The position numbers were made by a program, and so were the translations under genes. Below the pieces are notes generated by a model. That model worked only from the letters and a program-made list of their open reading frames with translations. It was not told the DNA's origin and did no database searches. From positions 1 through 21,830 of the forward strand of contig JAJYJB010000043.1 in assembly GCA_021789735.1 (NCBI GenBank): a stretch of DNA of 21,830 nt, given 5' to 3'. This DNA is from Nitrospirota bacterium (GTDB lineage: Bacteria; Nitrospirota; Thermodesulfovibrionia; Thermodesulfovibrionales; JdFR-88). Shown here piece by piece: positions 16,348-21,830 of the stretch. Every line of letters starts with the position of its first letter. Position 1 is the stretch's first letter.

Positions 16348-17403
16348 ATGGCCGCTGCCACAGAAAAAAGCAGCCGTGAACGCGAATTAATCGTTTCTGT
16401 TAGCCCCCATATACGGAGCGATGTCACCGTGTCCAAGATCATGTGGACGGTGAGCATAAGTCTCATGCCCGCCCTGTTCATGGGGTTTTACTTTTTTGGG
16501 CCGAGGGCTATCGGGGTAGTCGCTCTCTGCATAGCGTCTTGTGTGTTTTTTGAGCATGTCATGGGCAGGGCCATGGGAAAGCCCGGCACGGTGTCTGACG
16601 GCAGCGCTTTTCTGACCGGCCTGCTGCTTGGCATGAACCTGCCCGCGTCCCTGTGGTCCGTACACCCCTTTTTGCTGCATGTGCCCATACTGGGGTCTTT
16701 GTTTGCAATAGTGATAACGAAGCTCCTTTTCGGGGGGCTTGGGTATAACATCTTCAACCCGGCGCTCATGGGCAGGGCGTTCCTGCTTGTATCCTGGCCC
16801 CGTGCCATGACCACATGGCTGGCCCCGACGGCCGCCTTTGTGGGCCTCGATGCAAAGACCACCGCCACCCCGCTTGGCATACTAAAGGAAGATGGCATGG
16901 GCAAGCTGATGCAGGTGTTCGGTACCAAACAGAGCCTTTATCTGCACCTGCTCATAGGGGAAAGGGCGGGCTCCATAGGTGAGGTCTCGGCGCTGGCCCT
17001 GATAATAGGCGGTCTGTACCTGCTGTACAAAAAATACATTACCTGGCACATTCCGGTGACTTATCTGGCCACCGTGGGCATCCTGACCTGGATATTCGGG
17101 GGAAAGAACGCTTCTGGCGGCCTGGCCCTGTTTACGGGCGACCCTGTATTGCACCTGTTGAGCGGCGGCCTGCTGCTTGGGGCGTTTTTCATGGCTACTG
17201 ACTATGTGACCAGCCCTCAACTAAGGCAGGCCCAGGTTGTATTTGGTCTGGGTTGCGGCCTCATGACGGTCATCATAAGGCTCATAGGCGGCTTCCCCGA
17301 GGGGGTCATGTTTTCCATACTTCTGATGAACTGTTTCTCGCCCATGCTTGACAGGGCCGTAAAGTCAAAGCCGTTTGGCTTAAGAGAGGTGGCCAAGGCA
17401 TGA
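16348..17403 (+). CDS. rnfD: Rnf complex membrane subunit RnfD (covalent FMN)
   Basis: A 351-residue integral membrane protein of the RnfD/NqrB family, with about nine to ten helices, that forms part of the ion-translocating core. The expected FMN phosphoester site is T174 in the segment DAKTTATPLG (168-177), where the family usually has (S/T)-(G/S)-A-T. The second residue here is Thr. Other landmarks are GTVSDGSAFLTGLLLGMNLP (80-99) and GYNIFNPALMGRAFLL (132-147). GAGGAAGGG lies before the ATG. The last four bases overlap the start of rnfG (ATGA), indicating coupled translation. Confidence 0.95.
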   Translation: MAAATEKSSRERELIVSVSPHIRSDVTVSKIMWTVSISLMPALFMGFYFFGPRAIGVVALCIASCVFFEHVMGRAMGKPGTVSDGSAFLTGLLLGMNLPASLWSVHPFLLHVPILGSLFAIVITKLLFGGLGYNIFNPALMGRAFLLVSWPRAMTTWLAPTAAFVGLDAKTTATPLGILKEDGMGKLMQVFGTKQSLYLHLLIGERAGSIGEVSALALIIGGLYLLYKKYITWHIPVTYLATVGILTWIFGGKNASGGLALFTGDPVLHLLSGGLLLGAFFMATDYVTSPQLRQAQVVFGLGCGLMTVIIRLIGGFPEGVMFSILLMNCFSPMLDRAVKSKPFGLREVAKA

Positions 17404-18005
17404 AAGACATGGTGAAGATAGCACTGAACCTCGTGATAATATTCGTTATCGCAGGTGCCATAATGGCGACGGTCTACGGCAAGACGGAGCCCAGGATAAA
17501 GCAGATCATAAAAGAGCAGACCCAGAAGGCGTTGAAATCCCTGATCCCGGAGGCGGCCTTCATAAATTCCGCGGGCACGTACCAGCCGCTGCCCGGCAGG
17601 AGCGCGAAATACTATGAGGCGCGCGATAAAAACGGAAAGCCTCTGGGCTATATCGCGGTCTCGTACAGCAAGGGGTACAAGAGCATCCTCAAGATGATGG
17701 TCGCGGCGGACACGACCATGCGCCTCAAGGGGATAAAAATACTGGAAGAAAATGAAACGCCGGGGCTTGGAGACGACATAAAGAAGCCCTGGTTCCAGAA
17801 GCAGTTCGAAGGCAAGACCATGGACCAACTGGTCGTGGTGAAGGTGCCCGACCCCACGAAGATACTGGCCATTACCGGGGCGACCATCTCCAGCAGGGAC
17901 TGCACCAGGGGCGTAAAGACGGGCCTGAAGCAGCTTATGAAGACTTATCTGCCCGGCCCCAATAACCAGGCCCAAAAACAGAAACCAGCAGGAGGTCAGA
18001 AATGA
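17400..18005 (+). CDS. rnfG: Rnf complex subunit RnfG (covalent FMN)
   Basis: A 201-residue protein with one N-terminal membrane helix (about 7-26) and an FMN-binding domain outside the cytoplasm. The covalent flavin site is T162 in the motif TGAT (159-162, within ITGATISSRDCTRGV). ENETPGLGDDIKKPWF (117-131) is the usual RnfG/NqrC segment. In place of the common S-x-A-V-T after the motif, this protein has S-R-D-C-T. It overlaps rnfD by 4 nt at its start and rnfE by 4 nt at its end. It receives electrons in the membrane arm of the complex. Confidence 0.95.
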   Translation: MKDMVKIALNLVIIFVIAGAIMATVYGKTEPRIKQIIKEQTQKALKSLIPEAAFINSAGTYQPLPGRSAKYYEARDKNGKPLGYIAVSYSKGYKSILKMMVAADTTMRLKGIKILEENETPGLGDDIKKPWFQKQFEGKTMDQLVVVKVPDPTKILAITGATISSRDCTRGVKTGLKQLMKTYLPGPNNQAQKQKPAGGQK

Positions 18006-18637
18006 GCACCGCAGCCAATACAAGTTATGCCGGGCTTTTGAAAAACGGCATCTTCGGTGAAAACCCCATTTTCAGGCTGGCCATCAGTCTTTGCCCGTCG
18101 CTGGCGGTCACCAGCTCTCTTAAAAACGGGCTTCTGATGGGCGTGGCGGTGTTTTGCGTGCAGGTGCTTTCGAACGTGTCGATTTCCCTTGTGCGCAACG
18201 TCATACACCCCAGGATAAGGCTCCCAGCGTACATATTCATCATCGCCACATGGGTCACGGTCATTAACCTGGTGCTGGAGGCCTATTCGTATATGGTGTA
18301 CAAGCAGATAGCCCTGTACCTGGAGCTGATAGTCGCCTTCGCCATCATACTGGCCCGGGCGGAGCTGTTCGCGAGCAAGAACAAGGTCATCCCGTCGCTT
18401 GTGGATGGCATAGGCATGGGGCTTGGTTTTTTGCTGGCCTTGATAGTAATCAGCTTCTTCCGTGAGCTCATTGGCAACGGCACCTTGCTTGGGTATCATA
18501 TCGTGAACACGAAGCCGGTCCTTTTGTTGGTGCTGCCGGCGGGAGGGTTCTTCGTGGTGGGGCTTCTCATGGGATTTTTCAACTGGATAGACATGAAATT
18601 CTTCGGGGGCCATGGGGCCTCTGGCGCGGCCCACTGA
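18002..18637 (+). CDS. rnfE: Rnf complex membrane subunit RnfE, lacking one expected Fe-S cysteine
   Basis: A 211-residue, six-helix membrane subunit of the RnfE/NqrD family that pairs with RnfA. The first conserved cysteine is present (C31 in LAISLCPSLAVTSSLKNGL). The second, normally in a segment like PLIVxNCxxLGRAEAFA, is replaced: the sequence here reads ELIVAFAIILARAELFA, with A114 at the cysteine position. The proline of the same segment is also lost. The rest is typical (DGIGMGLGFLLALIVISFFRE, then GNGTLLG). In related complexes two cysteines from each of RnfA and RnfE hold one intramembrane cluster. C52 in another helix is the only other cysteine. GGAGG lies before the ATG, which overlaps the rnfG stop. 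Confidence 0.94.
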   Translation: MSTAANTSYAGLLKNGIFGENPIFRLAISLCPSLAVTSSLKNGLLMGVAVFCVQVLSNVSISLVRNVIHPRIRLPAYIFIIATWVTVINLVLEAYSYMVYKQIALYLELIVAFAIILARAELFASKNKVIPSLVDGIGMGLGFLLALIVISFFRELIGNGTLLGYHIVNTKPVLLLVLPAGGFFVVGLLMGFFNWIDMKFFGGHGASGAAH

Positions 18638-18656
18638 CCGGGAAGGAGAGATTTGA

Positions 18657-19238
18657 ATGGAAAAAATGTTTGAGCTTCTGATTGCTGCTTCCCTGGTCAA
18701 CAATTTCGTATTTACCCAGTACCTGGGGCTTTGCATCTTTTTTGGCGTTTCCAAGAAGATGGACACGGCCGTAGGCATGAGCATCACCTTTACCTCCGTC
18801 ATGGTGATAAGCGCGGCCATCAGTTGGGTGGCGCTGCACTTCGTCATGATGCCGTATCATCTTCAGTTCCTGGAGATAGTGGTTTTCATCGGCATTGTGG
18901 CCAGCTTCGTCCAGGCGGCGGACACGATCATGAGGAAGATTACGCCCGGTCTGTATTACAAGCTTGGCGTCTATCTGGCCCTTATCGTTACGAACTGCAT
19001 TATCCTGGCTGTGCCGCTTAGTGTTGCCAACCAGAATTACTCTTTCCTGGATGCCCTTGTCTTCGCCCTTGGCTCCGGCCTTGGTTTCGCGCTTGCACTG
19101 ATAATCATGGCAAGCATCAGGGAGAAACTGGAAGTCGCCGATATCCCCAAACCCTTCCAAGGTTTGCCGATATCCTTTATAATTACAGGGCTTATAGCTC
19201 TGGCCTTTATAGGGTTTTCCGGTTTGATAACTCTTTAG
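18657..19238 (+). CDS. rnfA: Rnf complex membrane subunit RnfA
   Basis: A 193-residue, six-helix membrane subunit of the RnfA/NqrE family. Both expected cluster cysteines are present: C26 (QYLGLCIFFGVS) and C114 (LALIVTNCIILAVPL). LVNNFVFTQYLG and ITPGLYYKLGVYLALI are family landmarks. The predicted fold is an inverted repeat of RnfE. AAGGAGAG lies about 7 nt before the ATG. It follows rnfE by 19 nt and precedes rnfB by 53 nt. Confidence 0.96.
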   Translation: MEKMFELLIAASLVNNFVFTQYLGLCIFFGVSKKMDTAVGMSITFTSVMVISAAISWVALHFVMMPYHLQFLEIVVFIGIVASFVQAADTIMRKITPGLYYKLGVYLALIVTNCIILAVPLSVANQNYSFLDALVFALGSGLGFALALIIMASIREKLEVADIPKPFQGLPISFIITGLIALAFIGFSGLITL

Positions 19239-19291
19239 CCCTGATGATAGAATACATAAAGGAAAATGTTTACAAATTATAAAGGGGTGAG

Positions 19292-20494
19292 ATGATGGTC
19301 TTTCACGGGATTTTGAGCATCCTTGGTTTGATAGGCGGAGCAATACGAGCGGTCAGCTCTCATGATATAGTCCCTATGCTTCAGGCAGGGGGAGGGAAGG
19401 CGGCTGCCTCGGCCGCTGCCGCTTCATTTGACCCGATTGCCATCGTCAAGTTTACCGTGATCTTCCTTGGCGGCATGGGGGTGCTGTTCGGGTTCGGTCT
19501 GGCATTTGCCGCCCAGAAATTCTCGGTAAAAGTAGACCCCAAGGTTACCCAGGTGCGCAATGCCCTGCCGGGTGCAAACTGCGGCGCCTGCGGGTTTGCA
19601 GGTTGCCAGAGCTATGCCGAGGCCGTCGTGGCAAGGGAGGATGTGCCCGCCAATCTGTGTGCGCCTGGAAAGGCGACCGTTGCCCAGCAGGTGGCGGAGA
19701 TTACCGGCAAGGTGGCGGAGACCAAGGAGCCGGAATTTGCGAGGGTTATGTGCCAGGGCGGACATTCCAGGACAAAAGAGAGATACAAGTATGAAGGCGT
19801 TCTGGACTGCCGGGCTGCAATACTGGCGGGCGGAGGGGACAAGGCCTGCAGGTATGGATGCCTTGGCTACGGCACTTGTGCGAAGGTGTGCCCTTTTGGA
19901 GCGATAACCATGACAGAAGACGGGCTGCCTTTTGTGGACATTACCAAGTGCACGGGGTGCCACAAATGCGAGGCCGCCTGCCCCGTCAAGGTCATAGAGG
20001 TGCTCCCCGCTTCCAGGGAGGTCCTCGTGGCCTGCCATTCGAAGGGCAAAGGGGTGGACACCCGGAAAAACTGCCAGGTGGGTTGCATTGCCTGCGGAAT
20101 GTGCGAGAAGGTCTGCCCGTTTGATGCTGTGCATGTTTCCGGCAACCTGGCAAAGATAGATATAAGCAAGTGCAAGGTCTGCGGGCTTTGCGCCTCAAAA
20201 TGTCCCACGGGCGCTATAAAGGATTATATTCCGCACAGGTCAAAGGCCCAGGTGATGGACAACTGCATCGGCTGCAACATCTGCCAGAAGGTATGCCCAG
20301 TGGATGCCGCATCGGGCGTCCTAAAGCAGAAGCACTCCATCGACCAGCCAAAGTGCATAGGGTGCGGCATCTGCACTGAGAAGTGCCCGGTGCAAGCCAT
20401 AAGCGGCACTTTTAATGCCTCAGCGGTCATGGAGGCGGCTGCGGCGAAGAAGCAAAAAAGCGGCAAGACTGAAAACTCCACTGCGGCAGCCTAA
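19292..20494 (+). CDS. rnfB: Rnf complex subunit RnfB, long multi-cluster form, ferredoxin-oxidising
   Basis: A 400-residue subunit expected to take electrons from reduced ferredoxin. The canonical membrane helix is at about 50-73. The four-cysteine domain NCGACGFAGC...C123 (97-123) follows. Then come six Cys-rich motifs ending in CP at about 186-201, 220-231, 261-276, 294-305, 325-336 and 355-366. Three ferredoxin-like pairs plus the first domain could hold about seven [4Fe-4S] clusters, against about three in the roughly 190-residue gammaproteobacterial form. The first 45 residues are unusual: a second hydrophobic segment (3-20) and a Gly/Ala-rich linker (33-45). AAAGGGGTGAG lies just before two adjacent ATGs (19292 and 19295), so the start is uncertain by one codon. 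The Lys/Ala-rich tail looks disordered. Confidence 0.95.
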   Translation: MMVFHGILSILGLIGGAIRAVSSHDIVPMLQAGGGKAAASAAAASFDPIAIVKFTVIFLGGMGVLFGFGLAFAAQKFSVKVDPKVTQVRNALPGANCGACGFAGCQSYAEAVVAREDVPANLCAPGKATVAQQVAEITGKVAETKEPEFARVMCQGGHSRTKERYKYEGVLDCRAAILAGGGDKACRYGCLGYGTCAKVCPFGAITMTEDGLPFVDITKCTGCHKCEAACPVKVIEVLPASREVLVACHSKGKGVDTRKNCQVGCIACGMCEKVCPFDAVHVSGNLAKIDISKCKVCGLCASKCPTGAIKDYIPHRSKAQVMDNCIGCNICQKVCPVDAASGVLKQKHSIDQPKCIGCGICTEKCPVQAISGTFNASAVMEAAAAKKQKSGKTENSTAAA

Positions 20495-21183
20495 TCGCGG
20501 GGGGTCTTGCGCCTCTCAAGCATGGGTTCATTTCGATAAAGGGTGGAGATCAGTTCCTCTATGCTGTCTATCCTGTAGTCGGCCTTGAGCAGGTCCGTCT
20601 TTCTGCCATAGCCATAGGTGACCGCTACCGTGCATCTGACACCGGCGTTCCTGCCTGCGCTTATATCGAACCTGCTGTCGCCGACCATGACAGCGTCGCA
20701 GGCGGGCGTTGCCAGCCTGTCGAGCACATGCAGCACCGGCGCGGCAGACGGCTTTTGCTCCCTTGCTGCCTCTGGACCGGCCACGAGGTCAAAATGCCCG
20801 GCAAGTCCAAGCCCTTCGAGGATTTTTCTTGTGAGCGGGGACATCTTGTTGGATATGACCGCCTTCTTAAACCCGTGCATGCCCCTCAGGACTTCTGGGA
20901 CGCCAGGATATGCATCCGAATGGTCAAGCAGATGCCTGCTGTAATGCGAAATGAATTTTTTCTTAATCTGACCGGCTAGTTCCGGGTTTGCCAGCGGGTC
21001 CTGTCCGGCAACCGCCTTTTCTATCAGCCTGTCCACCCCTTCGCCTATGAGCCCTTTCACGCGCTCCCGGGACAGGGCGGCCAGCCCCGCCCAGGTGAGG
21101 GCGCGGTTCAGGGACTCCGTTATGTCGGCAAGGGTATCCACGAGCGTGCCGTCCAGATCGAATATGAACAATGATACCGGCAT
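20491..21183 (-). CDS. gph: HAD-family phosphatase, phosphoglycolate phosphatase-like
   Basis: A 230-residue haloacid-dehalogenase hydrolase. The motifs are DLDGTLVDT (nucleophile D9, acid D11), VISNK, then KPSAAPVL with the conserved lysine, and GDSRFD, which completes the Mg site. A helical cap (about 20-90) is of the Gph/PGMB type. It is probably a phosphoglycolate phosphatase, but substrate specificity in this family cannot be read from sequence; a pyrophosphatase or sugar-phosphate phosphatase is possible. The frame opens with a TTG at 21189, but I chose the ATG at 21183 because TATAAT covers 21194-21189. Its stop overlaps that of rnfB in the tetramer CTAA. The flavoprotein gene lies 42 nt upstream on the same strand. 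Confidence 0.88.
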   Translation of the reverse strand: MPVSLFIFDLDGTLVDTLADITESLNRALTWAGLAALSRERVKGLIGEGVDRLIEKAVAGQDPLANPELAGQIKKKFISHYSRHLLDHSDAYPGVPEVLRGMHGFKKAVISNKMSPLTRKILEGLGLAGHFDLVAGPEAAREQKPSAAPVLHVLDRLATPACDAVMVGDSRFDISAGRNAGVRCTVAVTYGYGRKTDLLKADYRIDSIEELISTLYRNEPMLERRKTPRD

Positions 21184-21188
21184 CGGCA

Positions 21189-21197
21189 ATTATAGCA
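21189..21197 (-). promoter_or_regulatory. Extended -10 promoter 5 nt before gph (leaderless candidate)
   Basis: On the minus strand TG-C-TATAAT is a perfect extended -10 element. Five bases separate it from the ATG (21183), so transcription should begin at or next to the A of the start codon. No -35 match or Shine-Dalgarno is visible. Confidence 0.5.
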
Positions 21198-21225
21198 TGG
21201 CGGAAAAATGAAGGCCCTTCTTTTA

Positions 21226-21830
21226 TTACCCGGAATACACCTCGATGAGCCTTTTGTTCAAGTCCATTGCCGCGATGGCGCCCTCGCCGGCCGCCACAAT
21301 CGCCTGGTCGCTTCCCGCAAGAGGGCCGATAATATAAAGCCCCTGAACGCTGGATTCGAAATGCCGGTTCGTTTCGTACTTCTGCCCGCTTGAGTCCATT
21401 CTGAGCCGACCCGCCGCCTTCAGCTTTTCAAGGAAGGTGTCATTCAGCCTGTAGCCATAGCTTGAAAGCACCGCCTCGCAGAAAACCCGCCTGCCGCTTT
21501 TTAACTCCATGGAGCGCAATGCGTCATCGCCAAGAAGGCTGGCGGGCGCATCGTATAATATTTCTATCCCCGATTGCTTTATTTCGTCAGCATAACCAGG
21601 CGGAGGGACATAGCTGTCCAGGATGACCGTTACATCCTCTGTATACATCTGTTTTACAGCCAGGGCCAAGCGCAGAGTCCCTTCAGAGTTTCCGAGTACG
21701 GCTGTTTTCTTGCCCCTGGTCCTGTAGCCGTCGCAGTCAACGCAGGTAAAAAAACTCAAGGCGAAATATTTGTGCAGGTTCCCTATCCTTGGAAGCGCAT
21801 CCTGCGCCCCGCTTGAGACTATGACTGTCC
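21226..21830 (-). CDS. Thioredoxin reductase-like flavoprotein, partial (N-terminus beyond the window)
   Basis: The frame is open from the window edge and the visible part is about 201 residues. It begins TVIVSSGAQDALPRIGNL, matching the end of the first FAD-binding segment (I-I-A-T-G-A), then shows the redox pair C-V-D-C in SFFTCVDCDGYR. A second dinucleotide fold starts AVLGNSEGTLRLALAV, and the C-terminal FAD segment is YIIGPLAGSDQAIVAAGEGAIAAMDL. This is the domain order of thioredoxin reductase. Key differences are GNSEGT in place of GGGDSA, no HRR-type NADPH signature (it reads ILDSYVPPPG), and GPL where most members have G-D at the flavin site. I therefore do not call it trxB. The TTG at 21759 cannot be the real start, because the conserved domain continues upstream. 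It may be co-transcribed with gph. Confidence 0.82.
   Translation of the reverse strand, partial: TVIVSSGAQDALPRIGNLHKYFALSFFTCVDCDGYRTRGKKTAVLGNSEGTLRLALAVKQMYTEDVTVILDSYVPPPGYADEIKQSGIEILYDAPASLLGDDALRSMELKSGRRVFCEAVLSSYGYRLNDTFLEKLKAAGRLRMDSSGQKYETNRHFESSVQGLYIIGPLAGSDQAIVAAGEGAIAAMDLNKRLIEVYSG

Noticed and set aside
16868..16897. RnfD flavin motif TTAT in place of SGAT, considered as a lost FMN site
   Set aside because: The threonine that takes the flavin is present (T174) and relatives tolerate Ser/Thr before A-T, so the site is probably functional.
19424..20134. A 236-codon minus-strand frame inside rnfB
   Set aside because: It is antisense to the Fe-S motifs of rnfB and has no domain signal.
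1..21830. Search for CRISPR arrays, insertion sequences, inteins, phage genes or a defence system
   Set aside because: No regularly spaced repeats of CRISPR size, transposase or integrase motifs, terminal inverted repeats or splice-domain insertions in dnaE or clpX were seen.

Overview
The window is a dense, GC-rich stretch of bacterial chromosome that carries mostly housekeeping genes. Several points suggest a Gram-negative-type anaerobe: a long, multi-cluster RnfB, the rnfCDGEAB gene order, a type IV prepilin peptidase, a chemoreceptor and a CCA-encoded tRNA-Ser. The gene content would suit Nitrospirota or Desulfobacterota-like lineages. That placement is an inference from gene content and was not tested by phylogeny. 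I see no mobile element, CRISPR array or prophage.

Layout. At 1-63 is the 3' end of a gene resembling nadA. A short chemoreceptor (minus strand, 102-1322) is divergent from a SpoU/TrmH-type RNA methyltransferase (1504-2328). The methyltransferase converges on, and overlaps, accA. accA follows dnaE by 3 nt on the minus strand (2303-6700). miaA (6799-7728) is divergent from dnaE. A T-rich gene-free gap (7729-7985) precedes a small coiled-coil protein, a prepilin peptidase and a sensor histidine kinase on the plus strand (7986-10505). An unrecognised membrane protein lies on the minus strand (10518-11165). Next comes the protein-quality-control cluster tig-clpP-clpX (11364-14510), with a good sigma70-type promoter in front, followed by tRNA-Ser(UGA).

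From 14926 to 20494 is a complete rnfCDGEAB operon, with four-base overlaps at D/G and G/E. It encodes an ion-pumping ferredoxin:NAD+ oxidoreductase. RnfB and RnfC hold the soluble Fe-S clusters, RnfD and RnfG the covalent FMNs, and RnfA/RnfE the membrane core. Facing it on the minus strand are a Gph-type HAD phosphatase and, at the window edge, the C-terminal part of an atypical thioredoxin-reductase-like flavoprotein.

Points most worth a second look: RnfE lacks the second of the two cysteines expected to hold the RnfA/RnfE Fe-S cluster; RnfB has an unusual N-terminal extension; the thioredoxin-reductase-like protein lacks the usual NADPH-binding signature; at least two genes (trmH-like and gph) have a perfect TATAAT exactly 5 nt before their ATG and no Shine-Dalgarno, which suggests leaderless mRNAs; five tandem heptamers abut the tRNA gene; and a T-rich intergenic region may hold a small RNA. 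I found no clearly new multi-gene system.
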